A DNA stretch of 64,000 nucleotides from Herbidospora sakaeratensis (GCF_001570525.1 NZ_BBXC01000012.1:112696-176695), one strand, 5' to 3'. Positions 1 to 8,476 are shown, numbered from the stretch's first letter. Numbers and translations: made by a program. The notes: generated from the sequence alone by a model not told the origin.

Positions 1-101
1 AGCTTCGCCTGGTCGGCCCTACGGCGCGGGCACCCGCCGATGCGGCGCGTCGTTCCAGATCAGCGGCTCTTTCCGGCACGGCTGCCTGGCCCGGCGCGAA
101 C
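1..101. other. left-edge sequence, no feature seen
   Basis: GC-rich sequence upstream of the first gene's stop codon. I see no complete gene, RNA or clear hairpin here; it may belong to a gene or intergenic region continuing off the left edge. Confidence 0.4.
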
Positions 102-890
102 TCAGCGGAAGGCCGCCGCGTTCTCGGCAACCCAGTCGGCGAAGGTGCGGGCCGGGTGGCCCGTCACCTCCTCCACCGTCGGCAGGACCGTGCGGCCCTG
201 GATCGGCGGGTCGGTGCGGACCTGGAGCATGAAGGCGACGTCCTCCGCGCCGAAGCCCCACGACGTCCAGACCGCGACCATCTCGTCGGCGGTCAGTTCC
301 TCGAAGCGGATCTCGCGGTCGAGCACCTTCGACAACACCGCCACCTTCTCCGGGGCGGTCAGCGCCTCGGGGCCGGTGAGCCAGTACTCCCTGCCCTGGT
401 GGCCGTCCTCCGTCAGGGCGCGGGCGGCGACGTCGGCGATGTCCGACTCGTGGATCATCGAGCTCGGCATGGTGGCGAAGCCGTCGCGGACCACGCCGTC
501 CGCTTTGATCGAGTCGGCCCATTCCAGCACGTTCGACATGAACTCGACCGGGGCCAGGCAGGTCGGGCGCAGGCCCGCCGCGCGGAGGGCCTGTTCCAGC
601 GGGTCGGCGGTGAGGGAGCCCTGCAGCAGGGTCACCCGGGTCAGGCCGCGGGCCGCCTCGGCGATGGCGGCCGGGTCGCCCGCGAAGGTGATGAGGTGGG
701 CCGCCGTCACGCCGTCGAAGAGGCCCGAGGGGTTCGCCAGGTCGCCCTGCACGACGTCCACCCCTTCCGGCAGGGCCGCCCGCGCGGGGTCGCGGGTGAG
801 CGCGACGACCTCGTGGCCCTCCGCGAGGAGCCGGTTCACCAGGGGGCGGCCGACGTTGCCGGTGGCGCCCGTCACCAGGATGCGTGTCAT
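102..890 (-). CDS. NAD(P)H-binding NmrA/SDR-type oxidoreductase
   Basis: A 262-residue atypical short-chain dehydrogenase of the NmrA/quinone-oxidoreductase-2 type. The N-terminus ILVTGATGNVG is the Rossmann dinucleotide loop (residues 4-14), followed by the ALTRDP segment typical of NADP binding and a late EYWLTGPEALTAPEKV segment seen in NAD(P)H-binding family members. Length is normal for the family. These proteins act in the cytoplasm as redox sensors or quinone/NADPH oxidoreductases; the substrate cannot be assigned. The start is the ATG at 890 and there is only a weak purine-rich tract upstream. It reads in the same direction as the siderophore operon but its own stop/start spacing (39 bp from the SIP gene) leaves open whether it is co-transcribed. 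A related gene lies at 25743-26579. Confidence 0.85.
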   Translation of the reverse strand: MTRILVTGATGNVGRPLVNRLLAEGHEVVALTRDPARAALPEGVDVVQGDLANPSGLFDGVTAAHLITFAGDPAAIAEAARGLTRVTLLQGSLTADPLEQALRAAGLRPTCLAPVEFMSNVLEWADSIKADGVVRDGFATMPSSMIHESDIADVAARALTEDGHQGREYWLTGPEALTAPEKVAVLSKVLDREIRFEELTADEMVAVWTSWGFGAEDVAFMLQVRTDPPIQGRTVLPTVEEVTGHPARTFADWVAENAAAFR

Positions 891-929
891 GCCGCCGACC
901 CTAGGAACCCATGCGGTCAGTTCGTGACC

Positions 930-1820
930 TCAGATCGACTCGGCCCGCCCTTTGCGCCAGTAGCCCATGAACGCCACCGCCTTCCGGTCGAGCCCGCGCT
1001 CGCCGACCAGGTGCCGCCGCAGCGTCTTGACCACCGCGGCCTCCCCGGCCAGCCACACGGAACAGGCCGCCGGGGGCGTCTCGGGGATCTCCCACAGGAT
1101 GTCCTCGTCGACGTCGACGTCCTCCACCTGCGCAGGGGCGGCCGGCGGGATGAGCCGCGCCGCCGCCGCCCTGACCTCGTCGATCAGCAGCGAGCCGTGG
1201 ACGGCGCCGTTCCTCGGCAGCCAGGTGACCCGCATCCCGGCGGGCGCGGTCTCCTTCTGTACGTCCGCCGTCTCCGGCACCTCCAGCAGCGCCTCGCCGG
1301 TGGTGTCCGGAGGGAGCTGCTCCAGGATCCTGGTGATCGCCGGGACCGCCGTCTCGTCGCCCGCGAGCAGCAGGTTGCCGCCGTCGGCGGGCAGCTTGAA
1401 CTCCAGCCCGCCGTAGGGGCCGCCGTGCCGGGAGTCGGGCCCCCACAGGGCGCACCGGTCGTCCTCCTGGACGTCGGCGGCCCACCGCGCGGCCGGGCCG
1501 AGGTGGCCGTCGTCGGCGTGCAGGACGACGTCGACGTCCACCTCCGCGACCGAGGGGCGGACGGCGCGCACGGTGTAGGTCCTGATCGGGTTCTTCTGGT
1601 CGTCGGGCAGGGCGCAGTAGCGGGCGTACCAGTCGGGGCCGTCGGGGAACAGCAGCGTGCCGTACTCGGGGATCGGGACGACCAGTTTGATGCGCTGGTC
1701 GTAGCCGGGGTCGGCGAAGTGCGCCAGGTCGTCGCCGGTGAAGGTGACGCGCAGGAACGCCGGGCTCAGCCGTTCGACGCGGCGGACGCGCACCTGGAAG
1801 ACGTGCCACGGGTCGTGCAT
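930..1820 (-). CDS. siderophore-interacting protein (FAD-dependent ferric-siderophore reductase)
   Basis: A 296-residue SIP/ViuB-type flavoprotein. The N-terminal half is an FAD-binding beta barrel with the RTYTVR motif (residues about 80-85, the RxYT isoalloxazine-binding signature); the C-terminal half is the SIP NAD(P)H-binding domain ending in FMGYWRKGRAE, which is characteristic of the family. These cytoplasmic enzymes reduce ferric iron in imported siderophores to release it. The start ATG at 1820 lies one base after the stop of the permease gene, so it is the last gene of the iron-uptake operon that begins at 5672. Regulation is expected from the iron box at 5679-5697. Confidence 0.93.
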   Translation of the reverse strand: MHDPWHVFQVRVRRVERLSPAFLRVTFTGDDLAHFADPGYDQRIKLVVPIPEYGTLLFPDGPDWYARYCALPDDQKNPIRTYTVRAVRPSVAEVDVDVVLHADDGHLGPAARWAADVQEDDRCALWGPDSRHGGPYGGLEFKLPADGGNLLLAGDETAVPAITRILEQLPPDTTGEALLEVPETADVQKETAPAGMRVTWLPRNGAVHGSLLIDEVRAAAARLIPPAAPAQVEDVDVDEDILWEIPETPPAACSVWLAGEAAVVKTLRRHLVGERGLDRKAVAFMGYWRKGRAESI

Positions 1821-1821
1821 G

Positions 1822-3879
1822 TCAGGACTCCTGTCCCGCTCGTGACCGCCACAGCAGCCAGACGAAATACGGTGTGCCGAGCATGGCCGTGACCAGCCCG
1901 GCGGGGATCTGGGCGGGGGCGATGACCGTCCGGCCCAGGGTGTCGGCGAGGCTGACCAGCAGCGCGCCCAGCAGGGCGGCGACCGGCAGCACCCGGGTGT
2001 GCCTGCCGCCCACGAGCGCGCGGGCGGCGTGCGGGGCGACGAGCCCGACGAAGCCGACCACGCCGATCGCCGAGACGGCGGTCGCGGTCAGCAGCACCGC
2101 GCCCGCCAGGGCGGTGAGGCGGGCCGGTTCGACCGGCACCCCCAGGATGCGCGGGGTGTGCTCGTCGAGCGAGAGCAGGTCGAGCTCCCGGCGCTGCGCG
2201 ACCGCCAGCGGCGTCACGATCGCCAGGGCGATCGCCACCGGCAGCAGTTGCAGCGGGACGCGGCCATAGGTCGAGCCGGACAACCAGGTCAGCGCCATGG
2301 CGGTGTTCCAGGGGTCGGTCTCCACGATGATCAGCACGGTCAGCGCCGTGCCGGCCGAGGCGACCGCGAAGCCCATCAGCACCAGCCGGTCGGAGCTCAG
2401 CCCGCCCTTCCACGCCAGGCCGTAGACCAGCGCGAACGACACCAGCGCGCCGAGCCCGGCGGCGCCGGTGACGGCCCACAACCCGGCCGCCGGGGCGAAC
2501 GAGATGATCGAGATCGCGCCGACGCCCGCGCCCGAGGTGATGCCGAGCACGCTCGGCTCGGCCAGCGGGTTGCGGCAGACGGCCTGGATGATCGTGCCGG
2601 CCACCGCGAGCGCGGCCCCGGCGAGCACCGCTGCCAGCACCCGGGGATACCGCTGGTCGAGCACGAACGTGATGCCCATGCCGGTGCGCCCCTGCAACCA
2701 CAACCCCACGTCGCCGGTCCGCAGGAAGGTGTCGCCGAGGAGCATGCCGAGCACGACGGCCCCGGCGAGCAGGACCGTACCGCAGGCCAGGAAGAGGGTG
2801 AAGACGGCGCGCGACCGGTGGGCGGCGGCCCGGATGCCGGGCGGACGGCGGGCCGGCCCGCCGTCGCGGTGCCGCCGCGCCAGGTAGACCATGACCGCCG
2901 CGCCGACCAGCGCCGTCACGACGCCGGGCGGCACGTCGACCCCCGACTGGCCGCCGAACAGTGCCCGCAGCGACACGTCGGCGGCCAGCACCACCAGCAC
3001 TCCGGCCAGGCCGGAGAGTGGGACCAGGGTCCGGTGGGCCAGCAGGCCGGGCGACCACCGCCCGGCCAGCCGGACGACCACCGGCGCGCACAACCCGACG
3101 AACCCGACCGGCCCGGCGATCACCACGGCAGCCGTGGCCAGCAGCACGGCGAGCAGGGTCACTCCGAACCGCAACCGGCGCACGTTCACGCCGAGCACGG
3201 TCGCGCCCTCGTCGCCGAGGCCGAGCACGTCGAGCCGGGGCCCGACGAGGACCCCGGCGGCCAGCGCGACGACGATGATCGGCCCGACCTGCGTGACGAC
3301 CGACAGGTCCTTCTGCGTCAGCGCGCCCGAACCCCAGGCGTACAGGCCCGTCGTCTCCTGCTGGAACAGGATCATCATCAGGTTCGTCAGCGCGGTGAAC
3401 GCCAGCGCGGCGGCCGATCCGGCCAGGATCAGCCGGGTGGTGCCGCTGCGCCCGCCCGCCGACACGGCCATGACGAGCCCGGCCGCCGCGAGGCCGCCGA
3501 GGAAGGCCAGCCCGCCCGACGGCAGGGTCGGCAGGTTGACGCCCAGCGCGGCGGCGGCCACCACGGCGAGGTAGGCGCCGGAGGAGACAGCCAGGGTGTC
3601 GGGTGAGGCGAGCGGGTTGCGCGAGATCGACTGGAGCAGCGCCCCGGAGGCGCCGAGCGCCAGCCCGACCGCGACCGCGGCCAGCAGGCGCGGCAGCCGG
3701 GAGGCCAGCAGCACGCGCATGGCCTCGTCGCCGGTGTCGAGCAGGTCGAACAGGCCGACCGACGAGGTGCCCTGGGTGAGGTGCACCGCCGCGACCACGA
3801 CGATCGCGGCGACGGCGGCGGCGAAGACGCCCGCCACCCCGAGTCGCGGGGCGGCGGGGGTCACGACGGTGGTGGTCAA
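1822..3879 (-). CDS. fused double FecCD/BtuC-type ferric-siderophore permease
   Basis: A membrane protein of about 685 residues made of two tandem FecCD-family permease halves (roughly residues 1-340 and 350-685), the same arrangement as FhuB. Each half has about ten hydrophobic segments and the conserved loop that contacts the ATPase: in the first half GPVGFVGLCAPVVVR and in the second GVVGFVGLVAPHAAR. It forms the membrane channel for ferric-siderophore import with the ATPase at 4869-5672 and the lipoprotein at 3876-4856. The frame is open far upstream, but the likely start is the TTG at 3879, whose bases overlap the TGA of the binding-protein gene; a downstream GTG (residue V5) is an alternative. 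Overlap implies translational coupling. Confidence 0.92.
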   Translation of the reverse strand: MTTTVVTPAAPRLGVAGVFAAAVAAIVVVAAVHLTQGTSSVGLFDLLDTGDEAMRVLLASRLPRLLAAVAVGLALGASGALLQSISRNPLASPDTLAVSSGAYLAVVAAAALGVNLPTLPSGGLAFLGGLAAAGLVMAVSAGGRSGTTRLILAGSAAALAFTALTNLMMILFQQETTGLYAWGSGALTQKDLSVVTQVGPIIVVALAAGVLVGPRLDVLGLGDEGATVLGVNVRRLRFGVTLLAVLLATAAVVIAGPVGFVGLCAPVVVRLAGRWSPGLLAHRTLVPLSGLAGVLVVLAADVSLRALFGGQSGVDVPPGVVTALVGAAVMVYLARRHRDGGPARRPPGIRAAAHRSRAVFTLFLACGTVLLAGAVVLGMLLGDTFLRTGDVGLWLQGRTGMGITFVLDQRYPRVLAAVLAGAALAVAGTIIQAVCRNPLAEPSVLGITSGAGVGAISIISFAPAAGLWAVTGAAGLGALVSFALVYGLAWKGGLSSDRLVLMGFAVASAGTALTVLIIVETDPWNTAMALTWLSGSTYGRVPLQLLPVAIALAIVTPLAVAQRRELDLLSLDEHTPRILGVPVEPARLTALAGAVLLTATAVSAIGVVGFVGLVAPHAARALVGGRHTRVLPVAALLGALLVSLADTLGRTVIAPAQIPAGLVTAMLGTPYFVWLLWRSRAGQES

Positions 3880-4856
3880 GCCGTGTAGGCCTTCACGAGC
3901 GCGTCGGCGTACTGGGCCACCGAGAGGGGGCCGCCGAACGTCCAGATGCCGTTGGGCAACTTGGTGACCTGGCCGCTCTTGACGAAGGGCAGGGAGGTCC
4001 AGATCGCGTTGTTCTTCAGGTCGTCGGCGAAGACGTCGAGGCCGTCGCTGGCGTTGTAGAAGAAGCGGATCTTCTCGTCCTTCAGCGGGCTCAGGCCCTC
4101 GACGTCGGTGGTGCCCAGGCCCCAGTCGGGGTCGACCTCGCCGGTCCAGGCGTTGCGCAGGCCGATGGCCTCGGCGGTCTCGGCGACCAGGGCGCCCTTG
4201 CCGAACATCCGGATCGACACGCTGCCGCCCTCGGACCAGCCGTCGGCCATCGCGAACGCGCTGCCGGCGTGCCCGGCGGCCTCGAGGGCCGACTTCGCGG
4301 CGGCGAACTTCGTGTCCATGTCGGCGAGCAGCCGGTCGGCCTCGGCCTCCTTGCCGACGGCGGTCGCGATCATCTTCAGGTCGGCGCGCATGCGGCCGAG
4401 GTTGTCGGTGGCCGAGGAACCCTTGGGCACCAGCACCGGGACGAACTTCTCCAGCTGCGCCACCAGCGGGCTGTTGGCCGCGGCCTCCATCACGATCAGG
4501 TCGGGCTGCAGGGCCACGATCGAGTCGACGCTCGGCTCGCCCCGGGTGCCGACGTCCTTGACCGACGGGTCGAGCGGCGCGGCGGTCACCCAGGTGGCGT
4601 ATCCCTTGACGTCGGCCGCGCCGACCGGCATCACGCCGAGGCCGACGAGCATCTCGATCTCGCCCCACTCCAGGCCGACCACGCGGGTGGCGGGCTTGGC
4701 CAGCGTGACCTCGCGGCCGAGGCCGTCGGTGACGGTGATCGCCTGGGCCTGGCTCTCGGAGGCGGTGGGGGCGGGGGCTGCGGCGGGCTCGGTCGTGCCG
4801 CACGCGCCCAATCCCAGGACGGCGGCGATGAGGAGCGCGGTGCGCAGGGGCTTCAT
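3876..4856 (-). CDS. iron-siderophore ABC transporter substrate-binding lipoprotein
   Basis: A 326-residue periplasmic-binding-protein family member (FepB/FhuD, PF01497 type). The N-terminus is a lipoprotein signal peptide with lipobox LGAC and predicted acylated Cys19, followed by an Ala/Pro/Thr linker. The mature part starts with TDGLGREVTLAKPATRVVGLEWGE..., typical of Fe3+-siderophore or cobalamin binding proteins, and has the long helix connecting two lobes (DNLGRMRADLKMIATAVGKE). It captures ferric siderophore outside the membrane and hands it to the fused permease encoded immediately downstream (4-bp start/stop overlap). The ATG at 4856 lies 12 bp after the ATPase gene with the purine-rich tract AAGGAAGA upstream. 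Confidence 0.93.
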   Translation of the reverse strand: MKPLRTALLIAAVLGLGACGTTEPAAAPAPTASESQAQAITVTDGLGREVTLAKPATRVVGLEWGEIEMLVGLGVMPVGAADVKGYATWVTAAPLDPSVKDVGTRGEPSVDSIVALQPDLIVMEAAANSPLVAQLEKFVPVLVPKGSSATDNLGRMRADLKMIATAVGKEAEADRLLADMDTKFAAAKSALEAAGHAGSAFAMADGWSEGGSVSIRMFGKGALVAETAEAIGLRNAWTGEVDPDWGLGTTDVEGLSPLKDEKIRFFYNASDGLDVFADDLKNNAIWTSLPFVKSGQVTKLPNGIWTFGGPLSVAQYADALVKAYTA

Positions 4857-4868
4857 TGAACGTCTTCC

Positions 4869-5672
4869 TTAAATGGTGCTTCTCGAATGACGGCCGACCG
4901 GACGGGTCCGGATCGTCGCGCCGTCGTGGGTCACTTCGACCCGGATGCCGTAGGCCTCGGTGAGAAGGGCCTCGGTGAGGACCTCGGCGGGGGAGCCGAC
5001 GGCCTTGATCCGGCCGCCGTGCAGCAGCACGACCTCGTCGGCGAGGGCGGCGGCCTGGTCGAGGTCGTGCAGCACGACGCCGATGGCGACGTCGTGGTGG
5101 TCGGCCAGATCGCGGACCAGGTCGAGCAGTTCGACCTGGTAGCGCAGGTCGAGGAAGGTCGTGGGCTCGTCGAGCAGCAGCACGCCGGTCTGCTGCGCCA
5201 GGCAGGTGGCCAGCCAGACCCGCTGGAGTTCGCCGCCGGACAGTTCGTCGGCGGGGCGGTCGGCCATCGTGGTCGTCCCGGTCAGGTCCATGGCCCGCGC
5301 CACCGCCGCCGCGCCCTCGGCGTCGCCGGCGCGCCAGCGGCCCCGGTGGGGATGGCGGCCGTACGCCACCACGTCCCGCACCAGCACGCCCGAAGGCGTC
5401 GGCCGTGACTGGGAGAGCAGGGTGACCTTCCTGGCGAACTCGCGGGGGGCGAGGTCGAAGACCGAGGTGTCGTCGCCGAGCCGTACGGAACCGGAAACGG
5501 GCTCGTGGAGCCGGGCCAGCGCGCGCAGCAGGGTCGACTTGCCGCTGCCGTTGGGGCCGACGAGCGCGGTCACCCGGCCGGGGCGCAGCACGATCCCGGC
5601 GTCGTGGACGACGGGAGCGCCTTGGTAAGCGAGGGACAGGCCGGAGCCGCGCAACGCGAGAGTTTCGGTCAC
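4869..5672 (-). CDS. ferric-siderophore ABC transporter ATP-binding protein (FecE/FhuC type)
   Basis: A 267-residue ABC ATPase. Visible motifs are Walker A GPNGSGKST, signature LSGGELQR, Walker B VLLLDEPTTFLD and the switch His in GVVLHDLDQA. The LSQSRPTPSGVLVRDVVAYGRHPHR stretch is typical of iron-chelate/B12 importers. It powers the importer formed with the downstream permease and lipoprotein. It is the first gene of the operon. The GTG at 5672 is chosen because ETLALRGSGLSLAYQG follows directly; no Shine-Dalgarno is visible and the predicted promoter lies just upstream, so the mRNA may be leaderless or nearly so. The iron box at 5679-5697 overlaps the predicted -10 element, implying repression when iron is plentiful. 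Confidence 0.94.
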   Translation of the reverse strand: MTETLALRGSGLSLAYQGAPVVHDAGIVLRPGRVTALVGPNGSGKSTLLRALARLHEPVSGSVRLGDDTSVFDLAPREFARKVTLLSQSRPTPSGVLVRDVVAYGRHPHRGRWRAGDAEGAAAVARAMDLTGTTTMADRPADELSGGELQRVWLATCLAQQTGVLLLDEPTTFLDLRYQVELLDLVRDLADHHDVAIGVVLHDLDQAAALADEVVLLHGGRIKAVGSPAEVLTEALLTEAYGIRVEVTHDGATIRTRPVGRHSRSTI

Positions 5673-5678
5673 GTGGAC

Positions 5679-5697
5679 TTAGGTTAGGCTAACCTTC
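5679..5697 (-). promoter_or_regulatory. IdeR/DmdR-type iron box
   Basis: The + strand reads TTAGGTTAGGCTAACCTTC, nearly the actinobacterial iron-box consensus TTAGGTTAGGCTCACCTAA. It ends seven bases before the GTG start of the siderophore importer operon, and overlaps the predicted -10 hexamer, so the iron-bound repressor would block RNA polymerase. Confidence 0.88.
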
Positions 5698-5709
5698 GCC
5701 AACCTTCAA
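5681..5709 (-). promoter_or_regulatory. predicted promoter of siderophore uptake operon
   Basis: On the minus strand a -35-like TTGAAG (5709-5704) is separated by 17 bp from a -10-like TAACCT (5686-5681). Transcription would start close to the GTG at 5672. The -10 lies within the iron box. Prediction by eye only. Confidence 0.5.
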
Positions 5710-5767
5710 TATCGGGTAAAAAGGACACCCCCGTTAGAACCCCACCCCTGGTGGCAGACTCCCCGCC

Positions 5768-6151
5768 ATGGAGCGCCACGAGTCCGACGGATTCCTGATC
5801 ATCCCGTTCGCCTCCGCCGAGGCGTTCGAAGACTGGCTGGAGAAGAACCACGCCCACGAGCCCGGCCTGTGGCTGAAGTTCGCGAAGAAGGGGCGCGGGA
5901 TCCCGACGATCACCTTCGAGGAGGCCCTGGAGAGCTCGTCGTGTTACGGCTGGGTCGACTCGAAGATGTACCGCTACGACGACGACTACTACATCCTCCG
6001 CTACCAGCCGAGGAAGAAGACCTCCAAGTGGTCGCCGCGCAACAGCGACCTGGCCCAGCGGCTCATCGACGAGGGCCGGATGCGCCCCGCCGGGCAGGCC
6101 CAGGTCGACCAGGCCAAGGCCGACGGCCGCTGGTCGGGCACCAAGGGCTGA
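5768..6151 (+). CDS. YdeI/OmpD-associated family protein
   Basis: A 127-residue protein. The segments FEDWLEKNHAHEPGLWLKFAKK, TITFEEALESSSCYGWVDSK and RKKTSKWSPRNSDLAQRLIDEGRM are the hallmark blocks of the YdeI/OmpD-associated family (also annotated bacteriocin-protection family), which is cytoplasmic and of unclear biochemical role. Length is at the short end of the family (often 180-200 residues) because it lacks the usual long C-terminal tail. The ATG at 5768 is preceded by about 100 bp shared with the divergent iron-uptake promoter. Function beyond family name is not known. Confidence 0.85.
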   Translation: MERHESDGFLIIPFASAEAFEDWLEKNHAHEPGLWLKFAKKGRGIPTITFEEALESSSCYGWVDSKMYRYDDDYYILRYQPRKKTSKWSPRNSDLAQRLIDEGRMRPAGQAQVDQAKADGRWSGTKG

Positions 6152-6167
6152 CCCGGCTCGGCGGCCC

Positions 6168-6743
6168 TCATCGGATCGCGGTGAGCACGCAGTCGCCGCA
6201 GATGCCGCCCACCCGGTAGTGGAGACAGCACGACCGGCGGACGCCCCGCCGGTCGAGCGTGCCGGTCAGCGGCCCGTCGTTCAGGTACTCGCGCCGCAGT
6301 TCCTCGGCCTTGGACGCCTGCCACGGCCGCGCCCGGGAGAACGCGCCCACCGCGCCCGTCAGCGCCGAGGCCGCGTTGCCGTAGAGGACCTTGGGCGACA
6401 CCCACGGCAGCGCCGCCACCAGCGGTTCGAGGGCGAACCTCGGCCCTTCGCGCAGCTCCGGCACCCGCACCCCGTCGTCGTCCCAGCACGCCTCGGCCAG
6501 GTCGATCGAGATGCCGTGGGCGGCCCGGAGGGCGACGTACGGGGACCACAACCGCGCCAGCGCCCCCTGGAACAGGATGGACGCCGCCGCCCTGCGGTCG
6601 AGGGTGAGCAGCCGTTTCGCCGTCGCGTCGATCACCGCGTCGTCGGCCAGCCGCTCCACGAGCGGGACCCCGCCGCCGACGCCGAGCGCGAAGAACGCGT
6701 TCACCCCGGCCACGTCGGCGACGGCGGCCTCGATGGTCGTCAT
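6168..6743 (-). CDS. FhuF-like (2Fe-2S) ferric reductase-type protein
   Basis: A 191-residue protein whose C-terminus carries the cysteine pattern C172-C173-x8-C182-x2-C185 (SCCLHYRV..ICGDC), the unusual 2Fe-2S ligand set of FhuF-type siderophore ferric reductases. The preceding helices (ILFQGALARLWSPYVALRAAHG) match the helical region of (2Fe-2S)-binding FhuF relatives. It probably reduces ferric siderophores in the cytoplasm, which fits its location beside the iron-uptake operon, although it is separated from it by the YdeI-type gene and has its own orientation and no visible iron box. The stop is 17 bp from the YdeI gene's stop (convergent). Confidence 0.8.
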   Translation of the reverse strand: MTTIEAAVADVAGVNAFFALGVGGGVPLVERLADDAVIDATAKRLLTLDRRAAASILFQGALARLWSPYVALRAAHGISIDLAEACWDDDGVRVPELREGPRFALEPLVAALPWVSPKVLYGNAASALTGAVGAFSRARPWQASKAEELRREYLNDGPLTGTLDRRGVRRSCCLHYRVGGICGDCVLTAIR

Positions 6744-6758
6744 TCCGCCGATTATCGG

Positions 6759-7160
6759 TCAGATGTAGGTGACCGTGCAGGGCACTCCGTTGAGCGTGAT
6801 GCCGGTCGGGTTCGTGTAGGTCCCGGTGAACGTGGCCACGAAGCCGAGGGCCGCCGAGGTGGTTCCCGGGGCGATCGACGTGGCCCAGACGGGGTTGGCC
6901 GCCTGGAGGCTCGGGGGCGTCTGGGTCCAGGTGGCCGACCACCCGGAGCTCATCGTCTCGTTCCCGGCGAAGACGATCTGCAGCAGCCAGGGCGAGAAGG
7001 CAGACGTGCCGGTGTTCTCGATGGTGATGGACGTGACGAAGCCGCCGGTCCAGACGGTGGCGTCGTAGGTGACGTCGCAGGAGTACGACATCGCGTGGGC
7101 GGGAGCGGAGGTGCCGAGCACGAGTGCGGCGGCGACGGCGAGGGCGGTCAGGATCCTCAT
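6759..7160 (-). CDS. secreted cellulose-binding (CBM2) domain protein
   Basis: A 133-residue protein with a Sec signal peptide (MRILTALAVAAALVLGTSAPAHA) followed directly by a single carbohydrate-binding module family 2 fold: SCDVTYDATVWTGGF, ITIENTGTSAFSPWLLQIVF, a W-rich middle (SGWSATWTQTP) and GTTSAALGFVATFTG..CTVTYI. The spaced tryptophans and the terminal Cys pair are the usual CBM2 features. There is no catalytic domain, so it is a stand-alone secreted binding protein for cellulose, chitin or a similar polysaccharide. The ATG at 7160 is chosen because it opens the signal peptide; an in-frame upstream ATG at 7211 would add 17 residues unlike a signal sequence. Confidence 0.85.
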   Translation of the reverse strand: MRILTALAVAAALVLGTSAPAHAMSYSCDVTYDATVWTGGFVTSITIENTGTSAFSPWLLQIVFAGNETMSSGWSATWTQTPPSLQAANPVWATSIAPGTTSAALGFVATFTGTYTNPTGITLNGVPCTVTYI

Positions 7161-7217
7161 GCGCGGATGGTCTGCCGAGGACCGTTCCCGGTCAACGAAA
7201 CAGCACGTCACCGCAGC

Positions 7218-7496
7218 TCAGCGCGATGAATCTTTCACATGCCAGGGCCGGTCGGGCCGGGTCGGCGTGGCAGTGCCGGCCACCCGCACGGCGTAGAGGT
7301 GGTCGCCGACGACGCCGAGGTAGTCGTGGCCGGTCAGGTGGCACCAGGCTGGCAGGTCGATGGGCGCGGCCGGGTCGGTCGCGCGCAGGTGCACGACCGC
7401 CCCCGGGTCGAGCGACTCGACGAGCCCGCGCAACTCGATCAGGAGCAGCACGCAGCGGCGGTCGCCGCCGTCGAGCACCACCGGTTCGTTGGCCAT
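7218..7496 (-). CDS. TusA-like sulfurtransferase-family protein
   Basis: A 92-residue protein resembling the TusA/SirA fold: GDRRCVLLLIELRGLVESLDPGAVVHLRATDPAAPIDLPAWCHLTGHDYLG follows the family order (active Cys, helix, DP..DIPxWC..GH). The Cys at about residue 15 is in the position of the TusA sulfur-carrying Cys, but the normal CPxP is CVLL, so activity as a sulfur carrier is uncertain. The start at 7496 is preferred over an upstream in-frame ATG at 7523 because GGGGGAGA lies at a good Shine-Dalgarno distance. It stands alone between the CBM2 gene and the divergent hydrolase. Confidence 0.72.
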   Translation of the reverse strand: MANEPVVLDGGDRRCVLLLIELRGLVESLDPGAVVHLRATDPAAPIDLPAWCHLTGHDYLGVVGDHLYAVRVAGTATPTRPDRPWHVKDSSR

Positions 7497-7642
7497 GGGA
7501 CAAGTCTCCCCCAACCAGGTCAAGCGAGGGGGTGGCGGGATCGGGCCTTAGTCCGTACATGAACGGGATTTTCGGTAGCAAAACGGGGCAAATGCCGTAT
7601 TGCTAGCGTGGCCCGGGTCCAGTCGATGTCAGGGGGGACGAT

Positions 7643-8476
7643 ATGGGCAAGGTCACCGTCGGCCGGGAGAACAGCGACACGATCGACATCCACTTCGAAG
7701 ACCACGGCTCCGGACGGCCGGTCGTGCTGATCCACGGCTACCCGCTCAACGGCGCGTCCTGGGAGAAGCAGCAGCGCGTGCTGCTCGACGCCGGCTTCCG
7801 GGTGATCACCTACGACCGGCGCGGCTGGGGCAAGTCGAGCCAGCCGACCCAGGGCCACGACTACGACACCTTCGCCCACGACCTCAAGATCCTCCTCGAC
7901 CACCTCGACCTGCCCGAAGTCGACCTCGTCGGCTTCTCGATGGGCACCGGGGAGGTCACCCGCTACCTGGCCAGATACGGCAACGCCCGGATCCGCCGCG
8001 CGGTCCTGCTGGGCGCGATCCCGCCGTTCCTGCTCAAGACGGCCGACAACCCCGAAGGCGTCGACCGGTCGGTCTTCGACGGCATCAAGGAGGCGGTCGT
8101 GCACGACCGCCCCGCCTACTTCCGGAAGTTCCTGGACGACTTCTTCAACGTCGACATGTACGAGGGCACCCGCATCAGCCGGGAGGCCTACCAGAACTGC
8201 TTCATCGCGGCCTGCCTGGGGAGTTCGTACTCGGCGTACAAGTGCGTCGACTCCTGGCTGGAGGACTTCCGCGACGACCTGCCGAAGATCGACGTGCCGG
8301 TCCTGCTGGTCCACGGCGACCAGGACCGCATCCTGCCCTACGCCAGCACGGCCGCCCGCCTGCCCGGCCTGATCAAGGACCTGACCTTCGTCACCGTCGA
8401 GGGCGGCCCCCACAACATCGGCTGGACGCACGCCGAAGAGGTCAACAAGGAGCTGCTGGACTTCCTGGAGCGCTAG
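7643..8476 (+). CDS. alpha/beta hydrolase (non-heme haloperoxidase/esterase type)
   Basis: A 277-residue alpha/beta hydrolase. The nucleophile elbow is GFSMG (Ser about 99), the oxyanion region is LIHGYPLNG, the acid is in LVHGDQDRILP and the catalytic His in VEGGPHNIGWTH. The YDRRGWGKSSQP and MGTGEVTRYLARYG blocks are typical of cofactor-free chloroperoxidase-like esterases. Cytoplasmic; substrate unknown. The ATG at 7643 follows the SD-like AGGGGGGA. No obvious operon partner. Confidence 0.9.
   Translation: MGKVTVGRENSDTIDIHFEDHGSGRPVVLIHGYPLNGASWEKQQRVLLDAGFRVITYDRRGWGKSSQPTQGHDYDTFAHDLKILLDHLDLPEVDLVGFSMGTGEVTRYLARYGNARIRRAVLLGAIPPFLLKTADNPEGVDRSVFDGIKEAVVHDRPAYFRKFLDDFFNVDMYEGTRISREAYQNCFIAACLGSSYSAYKCVDSWLEDFRDDLPKIDVPVLLVHGDQDRILPYASTAARLPGLIKDLTFVTVEGGPHNIGWTHAEEVNKELLDFLER

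Noticed and set aside
1999-3606. Long open frame on the + strand opposite the siderophore permease
   Set aside because: Repetitive Arg/Gly/Asp/Gln-rich translation with no domains; it mirrors the codon bias of the real gene on the other strand.
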